Source of the DNA: Collinsella sp. An2
GTDB lineage: Bacteria > Actinomycetota > Coriobacteriia > Coriobacteriales > Coriobacteriaceae
Direction: 5' to 3'
DNA: 64,000 nucleotides
Assembly: GCF_002160065.1 (NCBI RefSeq)
Contig: NZ_NFJW01000004.1
Span: forward strand, 62,001 to 126,000
The position numbers were made by a program, and so were the translations under genes. A model generated the notes under the pieces. That model did not search any database and was not told where the DNA came from. It saw only the letters and a program-made list of their open reading frames with translations. Below are positions 1 to 9,039 of the stretch, piece by piece. How positions within the stretch are numbered: position 1 is the stretch's first letter; the number at the start of each line of letters is the position of its first letter.

Positions 1-2
1 AC

Positions 3-230
3 TTCGTTGCCAACAGGGGCTCCGACCGCGTCTACATCCAATCAGCGCTGGAGATGCGGACTCCCGAGAAGGCCGCCCAAGAGAAAGCCTCCCTACTCGG
101 CATCAACGACAGCTTCAAGAAGGTCGTGCTCGTGCGGGACGTGGTGAGGCCCCTGCGCGACGAGCGGGGCGTGGTCACGATGAGCGTGTTCGACTTTCTG
201 CTCGACGAGAACAGCCTTGCGGGGATATAG
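3..230 (+). CDS. AAA ATPase with DUF4143-type C-terminus (3' end only)
   Basis: Reading frame open from the window edge to a TAG at 228-230, so only the last 75 residues are seen. The protein end reads as the conserved tail of the ATPase/DUF4143 family: an N-x-G-S-D-R-x-Y-I-Q-S-A stretch, then residues on increasing K/E content and the closing pattern V-x-L-V-R-D ... V-x-S-V-F-D-F-L-L. These proteins have an N-terminal P-loop ATPase and a C-terminal nuclease-like fold; their role is poorly understood and they are frequent in gut anaerobes, often in mobile DNA. The ATPase part lies outside the window. A second, unrelated-looking ATPase tail remnant occurs at about 9.4 kb. Confidence 0.75.
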   Translation, partial: FVANRGSDRVYIQSALEMRTPEKAAQEKASLLGINDSFKKVVLVRDVVRPLRDERGVVTMSVFDFLLDENSLAGI

Positions 231-521
231 GGGATGAGCTCGCTTGGATGATCGCAACGATGTTCGCCACGTACCTCTCTTTCGGACGGTGATTCCCGGT
301 CCTTTGGGAGAAGTGTCTGCCACGGTCGCAAACAGCCTTCCCGCTGGGGGCGGATCGTGGCGTTTTGTCACTTCACGCAATGGCTCACAGGGGAGTTAAC
401 TGCTCGAAAAGCTGTGCGAATCGAGATGGGAAGGCTTCGAACTGGCAGCGGATCTACGTAGAAACGGGCGTCTCCGATAAAATAAAATCTAGGCAGCATC
501 CATTTCGAGAAAGTATTTCTT
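231..521. other. Intergenic stretch upstream of the two-gene unit
   Basis: No convincing gene; the open frames here lack codon bias or ribosome binding sites and are mostly antisense to the preceding ATPase tail. It probably contains the promoter of the 522-2373 unit; the base composition becomes AT-richer near 470-500 just before the next start. Confidence 0.5.
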
Positions 522-2015
522 ATGGGCAAAGAAGACGTCAATCGAACATCGCCCAACCAACAAAACGAGAGATTGGGACCGGCTGAATCCGCGGGAAGGG
601 GTATCGGCGCAGAACGCGCCGTAAACCAGCTCTTTGACCAAGAAAAGTTTCACGCACGGCAAGGTCATGGCTTTGCGGCAGAACAGGCGAATAACCTGTA
701 TAACAGGATTCATGGCAAAGATGCGCGCGTACTCGGGGATGATTTCGCGAAGAATGGGCCGGATCGAATCGTAGACGGCCAATGGATTCAATCAAAGTAC
801 TACGCCAACGGTCGCGAAGCCGTGAACGCATGCTTCGAGGACAGCGGAAAAGGGGCGTTTCGCTACGTAGGCAAGCATGGCGAACCGATGGTCATCGAAG
901 TGCCGAAAGACGATGCTATCTACGATCAAGCCGTCAAGGCGATGCGAGAGAAGATCGCCAACGGCCAGATAGAGGGGGTAAGCGACCCCGCTCAAGCAGA
1001 GAAATTCGTCAAGCGCGGCAACTACACCTACCAACAGGCAAGAAACATCGCCAAAGCGGGCAACATCGACTCGCTCAAATTCGATGCGACCAACGGGGCC
1101 GTAACGGCCGCTTCCGCCTTTGGCGTGAGCGCCGTCATAGCCTTTGGAACCTGCATCTGGAATGGTGACAAGCCGGATGTCGCCGCGAAGAAGGCGGCGC
1201 TATGTGGACTTCGGGTAGGGGGAACTTCGTTTCTCGTCTCTGTCGTTTCGAGCCAGCTTCTAAAAGCAGGACTCAACAGCGCAATGGTTTCAGGCACGGA
1301 GGCCATTGCGTCCGCGTTGGGGCCGAAGGCATGCGCGGTCATCGTGAACGCATTCAGAACAGGCGGAAACATCTACGGTGCCGCTGCGATGAAAAGCGCG
1401 GCAAAGCTCTTGCGCGGGAACGCCGTGGTCGCCGGCCTCACGGTCGTCGTACTCTCGTCGTTCGACATAGCGGATATAGTACGCGGAAGAATATCTCCCG
1501 GCCAGCTCGCGAAAAACCTCGCCAGCACACTCTCATCCGTGGCAGGCGGAACGGCCGGGTGGGTCGGAGGTGCTGCGTTTGGCTCCATGGTGCTCCCAGG
1601 CGTCGGCACGGTCGTAGGGGGCGTAATCGGCTCGCTTGGCGGCGGAACTGCCGCAGGAGCAGCGGCGAAAGCGATAACCGGCCTATTCGTCAAAGACGAC
1701 GCAGAGCAGATGTGCTTGGTCATCGAGGAAGAGATCAAAATCACGGTGACGAATTACCTCATGAATGAAGACGAGGTGAAGCGTCTCGTTGAGTTCGTGA
1801 ACGGGAAGCTCGACGGGAAGACCCTGAAGGACATGTTCGCGTCCAAAGACCGACCAGAGTTCGTGAGGACTCTCATGAAAGAAGAGATCGAAACGATAGC
1901 GGGAGAGCGTCCTGCCATAGACGGGGACATCGATAGCAGAATCGTTGAAGGCCTGGCAAGCGTTCTCGACGATGCGGCGGAAGGCGGAGACCATGGAAAC
2001 CAAAGCCCTGCTTAA
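522..2015 (+). CDS. Unknown protein: nuclease-like N-terminus plus glycine-zipper membrane region
   Basis: 497 residues. Residues about 25-180 form a soluble domain containing G-P-D-R-I-V-D-G-Q-W-I-Q-S-K-Y, which resembles the core of PD-(D/E)XK nucleases (acidic residue, then Q-x-K); this is a pattern match, not proof. Residues about 185-345 hold several hydrophobic segments, and 325-385 is a glycine/alanine zipper (G-W-V-G-G-A-A-F-G, G-V-G-T-V-V-G-G-V-I-G) of the sort that inserts into membranes or oligomerises. The C-terminal 110 residues are charged and helical. The next gene overlaps its 3' end, so the two are probably translated together. I do not recognise a named family with certainty. 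It sits at the edge of a run of defence-type genes. Confidence 0.6.
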   Translation: MGKEDVNRTSPNQQNERLGPAESAGRGIGAERAVNQLFDQEKFHARQGHGFAAEQANNLYNRIHGKDARVLGDDFAKNGPDRIVDGQWIQSKYYANGREAVNACFEDSGKGAFRYVGKHGEPMVIEVPKDDAIYDQAVKAMREKIANGQIEGVSDPAQAEKFVKRGNYTYQQARNIAKAGNIDSLKFDATNGAVTAASAFGVSAVIAFGTCIWNGDKPDVAAKKAALCGLRVGGTSFLVSVVSSQLLKAGLNSAMVSGTEAIASALGPKACAVIVNAFRTGGNIYGAAAMKSAAKLLRGNAVVAGLTVVVLSSFDIADIVRGRISPGQLAKNLASTLSSVAGGTAGWVGGAAFGSMVLPGVGTVVGGVIGSLGGGTAAGAAAKAITGLFVKDDAEQMCLVIEEEIKITVTNYLMNEDEVKRLVEFVNGKLDGKTLKDMFASKDRPEFVRTLMKEEIETIAGERPAIDGDIDSRIVEGLASVLDDAAEGGDHGNQSPA

Positions 2016-2373
2016 GACGATCGCAGACGAGTATGCTCCTTCCCTTGGGGAGCTCGACGTGCATGTGAGCGAGAGGTCTTTCGAAAAGGGCTCATATTTT
2101 GCCAAGGTGGCCGTTCGCGAAGAAGATCCGTTCAAGGCTGCCCGCGATACGGTAATCGACATGGGAACTGTGTTATCCGAAGACCGTGAACATGGAATCG
2201 TCGTCGCGATGCTCGGTGGCGGCATCGCCGGCAAAACGCCCGTGGTTTTTGTCGTCGTTGTCGTTGAAAGCGAGATCTCTCTCGGCGCGTACTCTAAAGA
2301 AGGCTTGATAAAGCAGAGGGCGGCAAAAAGAGCGGTCGAATCGTTTATCGCATTGCTGAATCGAGATGCCTAG
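1993..2373 (+). CDS. Small partner protein of the preceding gene, unknown function
   Basis: 126 residues from ATG 1993, chosen because AAGGCGGAG lies just upstream; an in-frame ATG at 1945 would add 16 residues with no good ribosome site. The start lies 23 bases inside the previous gene in another frame, a typical sign of translational coupling. The protein is a mixed alpha/beta domain with a strongly hydrophobic strand (P-V-V-F-V-V-V-V-V-E) around residue 80 and no signal peptide. It could be an immunity-like or regulatory partner of the membrane protein. No family recognised. Confidence 0.6.
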   Translation: METKALLKTIADEYAPSLGELDVHVSERSFEKGSYFAKVAVREEDPFKAARDTVIDMGTVLSEDREHGIVVAMLGGGIAGKTPVVFVVVVVESEISLGAYSKEGLIKQRAAKRAVESFIALLNRDA

Positions 2374-2401
2374 CGGGCTTCCATGGGTCAGCATAAAAAC
2401 T

Positions 2402-2430
2402 AGAGCGGTTCCGCCAGGCGGCCCCGCTCT
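2402..2430. terminator. Hairpin between convergent genes
   Basis: AGAGCGG (2402-2408) pairs with CCGCTCT (2424-2430), with an additional CCGCC/GGCGG inside. It lies between the plus-strand gene ending at 2373 and the minus-strand Abi gene ending at 2449, so it may stop both transcripts. No long T tract follows. Confidence 0.5.
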
Positions 2431-2448
2431 TACAAAACCCGAAGGTTT

Positions 2449-3462
2449 TTACATCTGTTTGTATTCTGCCCCACTCGGAGCCCAGATGTCAACGAGTCTC
2501 CAGAGGAAGCCGAAGAACGACACGATTGCCATGTTGGTTCCGGCGCTCGAGCTCTGCGCGAAGTGCGGCCCCTCGACCGAGGCTTGCACGGCCGCGAGCT
2601 TGGTGGCGTGGCGCTTGCGGGTCGATGGTCGCTTGCAGAAGTGGTCGAGCGACCAGAGGGCGGCGGCGATCTGGGCGACGCGCAGGTTTTTGAGCTTGCC
2701 GCGCCGCGTGCGCGAGTTCCTCATGCCATGGGCGTTGAGGGAGTCGGATATGAGCAGGTTGGTTGGGAAGTTGGCGGGCGCGTCGTGGGCGTCGAGTCCG
2801 TGGACGAGGAGACTGTTGTGCGCGCAAGCGTTGCGAAGGGCCTTCGCGCTCTTGAGCGGGAAATGCACCTGGCGCATCTCCTCGTCGCCCCAGCGCTCGG
2901 CGCAGAACAGCCAGAAGTCCACGAACGCTCCGAAGTCGACTACCTCGAGCATGACCCAGGCGGGCATGTCGTCGAGATAGTGGGCGATGAGGTCCCCGCT
3001 GTAGACGTCGTGCCGCTCGCCCTCCTCTGCGCGCGCCCGGAGGCCGCCGAGGACGCGCGGGTGGCGCTCGAGGTAGTCTGAGACGATGGAGTGGCCGTCC
3101 TCGCCTTCGGCCTCGAGGCGGCGCAGCAGCTCGATCTTCGCGAAGTGTTCGACGTCGATGACGATGCCGAGCATGGCGTCGCGCAGATTGCGGTCTACCG
3201 ACGACAGCTCGATGAGGTGGGCGAAGTCGAGGTTGATGTACTGTCCGACGCGAGACCCCTCGACCTGCGTCGGGAACAGCTTGCGATAGGAGGCGGCGCG
3301 CAGGTAGTTGTTGGTATTCGTGAGGTATGCCACCGCGTCGGCTTCAGGGCAGAGGTCGAACGTGACGCCCCTGGACTTGAGGCGGGCAACCAGCTCTGTG
3401 GCGGAGAGCGGGGGTTTAGAGTGCGTGTTGTGGTTTTGGCTGCTGCTTTTGGGCTCGTCCAT
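2449..3462 (-). CDS. Abi family (Abi_2, AbiD/AbiF-like) abortive-infection protein
   Basis: 337 residues. The order of motifs is that of the Abi_2 family: an early L-x-x-R-G-V segment, a Y-L-x-x-x-N-Y-x-R-x-x-x-Y-R block, Y-I-N-L-D-F-A-x-L-x-x-L-x-x-x-D-x-x-L-R-x-x-x-L, and near residue 210 L-R-N-A-C-A-H-N. The last is the R-x4-6-H motif of HEPN ribonucleases, so the likely activity is RNA cleavage during phage infection (family knowledge, not shown here). The gene is intact, unlike the truncated homologue at 19740-20210. Its start is 18 bases from the stop of the upstream minus-strand gene, so the two are probably one transcript. Confidence 0.88.
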   Translation of the reverse strand: MDEPKSSSQNHNTHSKPPLSATELVARLKSRGVTFDLCPEADAVAYLTNTNNYLRAASYRKLFPTQVEGSRVGQYINLDFAHLIELSSVDRNLRDAMLGIVIDVEHFAKIELLRRLEAEGEDGHSIVSDYLERHPRVLGGLRARAEEGERHDVYSGDLIAHYLDDMPAWVMLEVVDFGAFVDFWLFCAERWGDEEMRQVHFPLKSAKALRNACAHNSLLVHGLDAHDAPANFPTNLLISDSLNAHGMRNSRTRRGKLKNLRVAQIAAALWSLDHFCKRPSTRKRHATKLAAVQASVEGPHFAQSSSAGTNMAIVSFFGFLWRLVDIWAPSGAEYKQM

Positions 3463-3480
3463 AAGGCTTTCTCATGTTTG

Positions 3481-4008
3481 TCAGGACCACGAGAGGGTCC
3501 ACGGAGAATCGCCTTGTACCGAATCAGGGGGCTCGAGGATTTCATCGGGCAGGCTAATCGGATGTTCGCCGCGCATTGCAAAGTTGTAACTTCGGTTGAG
3601 GCTCCTGCGCATGAAAATCCTGGCTCGTTCAGCGGCATTTGGATGCAGCTTCGCTTCCGCATGTGCCTTTTCGAGAGGGATATCTTCGAGTAGTTCTGGA
3701 TATCCAATTTCATCTAAGACGGCAATCCAGTCAATCCAAAGGAAGGGGTGGTATTGGTAGAGGCGCGCCCCGGCAACAACAGCAAATAGCGCGCCCTTGC
3801 TGACAATAGGCCCCTCGTCTTTCGGTATCTCAGAGAGCTTTCGTTCCCCAAACATGCCCCCATAGTAAAGGTCGGTGTTAGCCCGTGTGGCACAGCAACA
3901 AACAAGATATTCAAGCGTTTTAAGTTCTTCGGATTCCTCTATCGCGCGGCAGATGCCGGAGACCTCTACGAGGCTGCTGACTTGGATGAAAGATTCTTGG
4001 TAGCCCAT
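3481..4008 (-). CDS. Hypothetical protein upstream of the Abi gene
   Basis: 175 residues from an ATG preceded by AGGAGAAG, a good ribosome site. The middle is hydrophobic (G-A-L-F-A-V-V-A-G and F-L-W-I-D-W-I-A-V-L) but it has no clear signal peptide; there is a run of three cysteines near residue 38. No family recognised. It is transcribed with the Abi gene 18 bases downstream and could be a passenger or a partner of it. Confidence 0.65.
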   Translation of the reverse strand: MGYQESFIQVSSLVEVSGICRAIEESEELKTLEYLVCCCATRANTDLYYGGMFGERKLSEIPKDEGPIVSKGALFAVVAGARLYQYHPFLWIDWIAVLDEIGYPELLEDIPLEKAHAEAKLHPNAAERARIFMRRSLNRSYNFAMRGEHPISLPDEILEPPDSVQGDSPWTLSWS

Positions 4009-4167
4009 CGTTTCTTCTCCTGTCCCTTCCTCGTAGCGAACTTATCGCTCAAAATGGAATTGCAATTCCAAATATATCATGTATGATAAAAATGGAAATA
4101 GACTTCCGAAACTTTCGTAAGAACCATTCGGGAGGAGAGAGGTACAACAGCAGGGAGGAGTGGGAAC

Positions 4168-4695
4168 ATGCAGACGAAGACGTTTACCTCGGCGAGTGCG
4201 TCAAAGTTCATTAAGCGGCTGGAGAACGAGAAGAGTCGCCTAATTAACATTGAGCAGAAAAACTCGACGTATGTGTTGGCACAAGGGGAGGAAAGCGAGC
4301 CTCCCGTATACGATTACGATGAAATCATCGGCCGCATAGATGAGCTTGATGGGGCTATCCGGCGTGTTCGTCATGCGCTTCACGCGTTTAATGCCCGTAC
4401 GGTAATTCCTGAAGAGGGAATTACCGTTGACGAGGCGCTCATACGGTTGGCGCAAATGAATGGAAAGCTGCGGCGTTTAGAGCGCCTGCGCGCTGTTGAG
4501 CCGAAAAAGCGTCTTACCGGCGGTTATTTTGGCAGCAAGGGCCTTATTGAATATGAGTACGCAAACTTCGATGTAAAGAAAGCCCTTTCCGATTATGAGG
4601 AGCTTTACAAGCGCATCGCCGATCTGCAGCTTCGGCTTGATCTGACGAACCAGACCGAGACCTTTTCCGTTGAGATGGACGACTGGATACGATAG
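4168..4695 (+). CDS. DIP1984-like coiled-coil protein
   Basis: 175 residues, start at an ATG behind GGGAGGAG. Nearly all of it is charged helix: L-E-N-E-K-S-R-L, then D-E-L-D-G-A-I-R-R-V-R, and L-Q-L-R-L-D-L-T-N-Q-T. The order of an N-terminal helix, an acidic insert, an I-N-x-x-N-A-like segment (here A-F-N-A-R-T), an L-R-x-L-E-R-L-R segment and a closing L-D-x-x-N-x-T-E matches proteins annotated as the DIP1984 family, whose function is unknown. Divergent from the preceding minus-strand gene with about 160 bases between them. AT content is higher than in the surrounding core genes. Confidence 0.6.
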   Translation: MQTKTFTSASASKFIKRLENEKSRLINIEQKNSTYVLAQGEESEPPVYDYDEIIGRIDELDGAIRRVRHALHAFNARTVIPEEGITVDEALIRLAQMNGKLRRLERLRAVEPKKRLTGGYFGSKGLIEYEYANFDVKKALSDYEELYKRIADLQLRLDLTNQTETFSVEMDDWIR

Positions 4696-4930
4696 AGACG
4701 CTCATCGTTCCGGACCTCAGATGCCTGAATGAATATGGACCGCTTATCAGAATAGGGTTGAACCGTTCGTGTTGCTTGTTGTTTGTAGTCGTTTGTATCG
4801 TGCGGTTTTGCGTTGAGGTAACCGAAGGTTCAGAGCCTTCATCCGCTATTGAGCAGAAGAGGTCGAAAACCTCCCAAGGACGGCAATGCCCGTTCGTGGG
4901 GCTGCTGAGGTTCGGTTTCAAGCAGCGTGT

Positions 4931-6325
4931 TTATATCATGTCAGAAAACCATCGGTCTCGTTCTGCATTGAGTTCCGCACGCCTATGCTTCATCTCAGCT
5001 ATTTCGTTGAGTTGGGTGAGGTAGCGGTTGGCGATATCGTGCTGTTCCGTTATCGGCGGCAGGGGGATAAACATATCTCTTAAATCATTGGGAGATATCT
5101 GCTGCATAGTGGTCGCGCTGTTTGCAGTGCGACAAAGTGCTTGCTGGCCGAGCGTACTACTGAGGAAAGCGAGCAAATAGTCCGGATTAAGGCGGGGTTT
5201 AGGCTGGATGCAATACAGGTTGTCAGCGATGAGGTATGCACTTGCCGGATGCTCGAATGATTCGCGTCCCAGTCGGCAGACTTTGAATGGGGCACCGGTG
5301 CGGGAGAGCAAGATGTTGTCGGTGGTGATGGGGGATACGTTGATGGTCTCGAGATCTTTCGCTGCAAAGAATGAGGAGGAGAGGTGCATACCAGCAAAAG
5401 TGAGGTGACAATAGTCGTATCCATGCTCGAAATCTTTGGATGTGAGATAGGCCACGGGAGCATTGTTATCGAGTGTGGGCTCAATGCTGCCCAGTGATGA
5501 AACGGTGAGGAGCCGGATCCCGCGCAGCCGTGTTTTCGGTATGCCACGCGTTACGGTTGCCACATCTCTTAGACGGACGCCATTGGAGAATGTCGGCCGA
5601 TATCCTCGATAGCGAAGCGGGGTGAGAAGATAGCCACTGTTCTTAACGTCTTCATAGGGAATCAGCATGTCGCTTTGATCCGCGAATCGCTTCCCGGAGG
5701 CGAGGCGGTCGACTTCGTCGGGGAGGATGAACGCAATGCTGTCGGCGAACGCACGATTTTCGGGGCGGCTCAAAATGACTAGCGAGTCATAGGCGACGGT
5801 GCTCGGGCGGTGCTGGGGCGGTTGATAGGGATCGTCCATGGCCGCGGAGATCGTGTCCGGAAGCGCGATGACTGCCTCGATGAGCCTGTGGTCGATGAAG
5901 TCTTGCTGTCCCATGCGCCAGGCAGAGCGCGAGAGGGCGGTCTGAGGCATGAGAACCATGGCGATGCCTTTTGGACCTGCAAAGTAGAGCGCAAGTGCGG
6001 CGAATAGCCAGAACGTAAGCCGGGGAGGTTTGATTTCCAACGCTGTGCAGATGGTTCGGTATACAGATTCATCGCTGGCGGAGAGCGTCTCTTGTACTGG
6101 GGGCACACAGAGGACGATGCGTCCGGTCGATTCTTTGGCACGGCTTTTGTTGAACGGTGCCCTGATGATTTCGGGTGGTTCGGGAAGGAAAGGGAGCAAC
6201 GCTGGAAGGATGCCTGCAACGATGCCTGCAGGGTCGATGATGTTGATAGGGCGCTTCTCGAGCTGCGCGGCGTGCTCAAGGCAGGTGGTGATGGCTGAGA
6301 TGGAATTTGTTGTGGTCGCTGTCAT
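4931..6325 (-). CDS. Orphan type I restriction-modification-like protein (HsdM-like fused to HsdS-like)
   Basis: About 464 residues from the ATG at 6325; an earlier in-frame ATG at 6373 adds an unlikely His-rich leader. The N-terminal 190 residues match the later part of an N-6 adenine methylase: G-P-K-G-I-A-M-V-L-M-P, then I-D-H-R-L-I-E-A-V-I-A-L-P. The usual N-P-P-F catalytic motif is replaced by C-V-P-P-V and no SAM-binding glycine motif is visible. The C-terminal 240 residues match one target-recognition half of a specificity subunit: V-R-L-R-D-V-A-T-V-T-R-G-I-P, N-I-L-L-S-R-T-G-A-P, and I-P-L-P-P-I-T-E-Q-H-D-I-A. No hsdR or intact hsdM is nearby. It probably recognises DNA but is unlikely to methylate it by itself. 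Confidence 0.75.
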   Translation of the reverse strand: MTATTTNSISAITTCLEHAAQLEKRPINIIDPAGIVAGILPALLPFLPEPPEIIRAPFNKSRAKESTGRIVLCVPPVQETLSASDESVYRTICTALEIKPPRLTFWLFAALALYFAGPKGIAMVLMPQTALSRSAWRMGQQDFIDHRLIEAVIALPDTISAAMDDPYQPPQHRPSTVAYDSLVILSRPENRAFADSIAFILPDEVDRLASGKRFADQSDMLIPYEDVKNSGYLLTPLRYRGYRPTFSNGVRLRDVATVTRGIPKTRLRGIRLLTVSSLGSIEPTLDNNAPVAYLTSKDFEHGYDYCHLTFAGMHLSSSFFAAKDLETINVSPITTDNILLSRTGAPFKVCRLGRESFEHPASAYLIADNLYCIQPKPRLNPDYLLAFLSSTLGQQALCRTANSATTMQQISPNDLRDMFIPLPPITEQHDIANRYLTQLNEIAEMKHRRAELNAERDRWFSDMI

Positions 6326-6553
6326 ACGTGCCAATCGATGGTGGTGTCGGTAGGTTGAAAAGACAAAGTGCATCTATCGAAATACTCGGAATTGTATTTC
6401 CGAATGCTCTCTTGAGCAAGTCGATGCATCAGAAGTCCCGGTATAGCCTTGCATTGAGCACGTTCATCGATAACGTTTGCGCATTGTTTGGATGAGCATT
6501 TGCCCGGCGCTGAGCGGGCACCGAAGCCCATATGACTCGGATTGGAGGATTGC

Positions 6554-7960
6554 ATGGAATGGAAGCTCGTAGCGCCCGACGTTGATAGGCTTCTCAGATG
6601 CTTTGACAGAGGCTACAGAAACCCATCGCCCCAGACGAGCATTGTGCTCGGTGCGCTCGACCGGCTTTTCGAGGTGCTGGCCGATCTCGCACCGCTCGTG
6701 ACCAACGATGAGGCAAAGTCCATCTGGCTCAAGGTTCCACGTGGGAGCCTGGATGATTTCGACAGCTATGAGGACTTACTTGAAGATGGGGAAGTACGTT
6801 CACGTTCTGAATACGTTGCGCTATGGGAGAGCGAGTATCCTGATGCCTATACCTGGTACGAACTTACAGTCGTAAAAAATGAGTATTGCCAAGCGGTAGC
6901 GGTCGGCAGGGTGTCCGTTGTCTGCGCCGACATCAAACAGAGTCCTGTTGAGTTCGATTGGTATGAAGAGTATCTGCTCGCGCTTCTCGAGCTGCTTGCT
7001 CAAGCTGCATGTGAAAGCATGGACGCATTAAGGAGTGGCGCGTACAACGCAGTCGTTTCAGGCGAACTGCCATATTTCCATCGTACCGGTATGGTTGCTC
7101 GGAGCGCCGTATGGGCAGCCAATCCAGAATCGAAGAAGGCAATCTTTGAGGGGATGGACGACTCTACCTTCAATGCATTTTGCAAGTATGCTGCGATGGG
7201 CGCCGAGGATGCGAGTGCCATCGGACGTCTGCCCTCTATGACGGGAAACGACTTTCTAGCTGCGTGTGCGCTCGGCTATGAGGCGTGTGGATACGACTTG
7301 TGCGGGAAGGATGGCAAGCGCTTGCCACTTGATGAGCTGTATCTGCGTTATGCGGATGGGCGTGATGAAGGCCTCACTGGCAAGGGAACGGGTCTCCATT
7401 CCGGGCCGGGCATCGATCTCTCGAGCCCTCGGGCATGGGAGGAATGGTACTTCGATCGAAAGCGGATGGGAGGTCATCCATGGGAGGTGTGTCGCGGCGG
7501 GAACTCCACACACGTGAGTCTGGCCGTATGTCACGATAGATCGGAAGCCGAGTTTTTACTTCATCTAGGGAGGCTTAGCGATGACGAGTTCCAGGAGATG
7601 AGAAGGTCATGGGGGTACTACTACGTCGTTGCGGGCAAAGCTTGGAACAGAGCAGTTGAGGCAGTTCACTTTTATGTTGCGCTCAAATGTGCAGGCTTGC
7701 CCGTTATTCTCTCGGACGCTTGCGCCATCCTCGCGCGTTTCAAGGGGGAAGACCTTATCGGTGTGGTTCCGCACGACGTCATCCCTGCAAATTGTGAGGG
7801 GCTGTTTCCCGAGCGCTTTGGGACGGTCCTTGATTTCATGCATGTATACGATGAGGATATAGCGAATTTCGGCGACAAGATCGAATGGCTACCAGAGCCA
7901 GAGGCGCGGCTCGCGAGCGGGGTCTTGGGATGGGCCTCGCCATCGTGCCTATGGAGTTGA
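6554..7960 (+). CDS. Large hypothetical protein, first gene of an unknown pair
   Basis: 468 residues from ATG 6554, which has GGAGG five bases upstream; the frame is open four codons earlier from a TTG. The protein is soluble and acidic, with W/Y-rich stretches (E-F-D-W-Y-E-E-Y, W-E-E-W-Y-F-D-R) and no signal peptide, transmembrane helix or nucleotide-binding motif that I can see. It is divergent from the HsdM/HsdS-like gene and followed after 127 bases by another unknown gene on the same strand. No family recognised. Confidence 0.6.
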   Translation: MEWKLVAPDVDRLLRCFDRGYRNPSPQTSIVLGALDRLFEVLADLAPLVTNDEAKSIWLKVPRGSLDDFDSYEDLLEDGEVRSRSEYVALWESEYPDAYTWYELTVVKNEYCQAVAVGRVSVVCADIKQSPVEFDWYEEYLLALLELLAQAACESMDALRSGAYNAVVSGELPYFHRTGMVARSAVWAANPESKKAIFEGMDDSTFNAFCKYAAMGAEDASAIGRLPSMTGNDFLAACALGYEACGYDLCGKDGKRLPLDELYLRYADGRDEGLTGKGTGLHSGPGIDLSSPRAWEEWYFDRKRMGGHPWEVCRGGNSTHVSLAVCHDRSEAEFLLHLGRLSDDEFQEMRRSWGYYYVVAGKAWNRAVEAVHFYVALKCAGLPVILSDACAILARFKGEDLIGVVPHDVIPANCEGLFPERFGTVLDFMHVYDEDIANFGDKIEWLPEPEARLASGVLGWASPSCLWS

Positions 7961-8087
7961 CCTTGGACCTGGGACGTCGTTTTCAGGCTCACGAGATACA
8001 TTCCGAAGGGCGGATCAACGGGGCGCTGCGTGGGTGCCGTTGGATCATCTCTTTGTAACGATTAGGCAAGGAGGGGGTGGTTTGGCA

Positions 8088-8894
8088 ATGTGCGGTATTG
8101 GCAACCTCAAGGTTCTTTGTTATTTGGCTGAAACATTGCAAGAGAGGATCCGTCGGTTTCCCGACGAGGAGGAGCTTCTCGCAGCAGTTCGTGCGGTTGG
8201 AATGTCCGATCCAATAGCTTTATCGGATATGCGTTCGGCTGCTATAGAGCGTCAATCTTGTTACGTTCTTGTGCCGGTGCTCTGGAATGCCGGCGATTTG
8301 AACGCCTATCGTAAGGCTGGATCCCATGGCGCTTCATTGTTCATGCTCGGCCAACGGCTTGTTCGGGACGCGATGGTGCAGTCGGAGCTCTTTCATAATG
8401 CCGGGAATCGGTTTATGGACTACCTTTCCTTATGGGCTCAAGAGCTCAATTGCCGTGGCGATGAGATGTATCGGCAGAATGCCCACGAGGATAAGAAGTT
8501 AACGCACGACATTGCTCGCTTCGTTGCTTCGCTCGAGTGTATGCATTCCATAGCCCATGAGAGCATGCGCGTCGAAGAGCTGCTCGGAACTCCTCTTCTG
8601 CAGAGTTCCGACAATCATGGAGACGTGGATTACATGGCTGTGATTTCCTTAGTTGCGTGTCTGGCGGATCTAAGGCTCAACGGGACGCTCATGAATCGTT
8701 TGAAAGCGGACATCGATTGCACGCCTGATATCGAAGAGGGGCCTGAGCAAGAGGTGGATCCAGAGAGGCTCGACGCCATCGAGTCGCCAGCGCTATGGCC
8801 TGATCAAATTGAGATAGAGGGACAACGATTTTATCCGGAGATCGAGGCTCAGGAGGTGGGTGCGGCTCTATACCTTGCAGAGCTGATTGCTTAG
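8088..8894 (+). CDS. Hypothetical protein, second gene of an unknown pair
   Basis: 268 residues from ATG 8088, chosen because AAGGAGGGGG lies upstream; the frame opens at a GTG at 8034 without a good ribosome site. It is a soluble helical protein with an M-H-S-I-A-H-E-S stretch around residue 150 and an acidic C-terminus. No recognised domain or catalytic motif. Same strand as the 468-residue gene upstream, probably the same transcript. Confidence 0.6.
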   Translation: MCGIGNLKVLCYLAETLQERIRRFPDEEELLAAVRAVGMSDPIALSDMRSAAIERQSCYVLVPVLWNAGDLNAYRKAGSHGASLFMLGQRLVRDAMVQSELFHNAGNRFMDYLSLWAQELNCRGDEMYRQNAHEDKKLTHDIARFVASLECMHSIAHESMRVEELLGTPLLQSSDNHGDVDYMAVISLVACLADLRLNGTLMNRLKADIDCTPDIEEGPEQEVDPERLDAIESPALWPDQIEIEGQRFYPEIEAQEVGAALYLAELIA

Positions 8895-9039
8895 GACGAA
8901 TGAGTGTCGGACGGTTGAAAAAGACGAGCAGCTTGAGCTGGGCCCGTTGTGCTCGGTGTAGATGGCTACTAGGTGATTTACGCGAGTCGCATGAACCCAT
9001 CTGCTGAGTCACGCATAGAGCTCAGCATCCTCGTTCGCC

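Noticed and set aside
4758..5083. Short plus-strand frames behind the DIP1984-like gene
   Set aside because: They have no ribosome site and lie partly antisense to the HsdM/HsdS-like gene.
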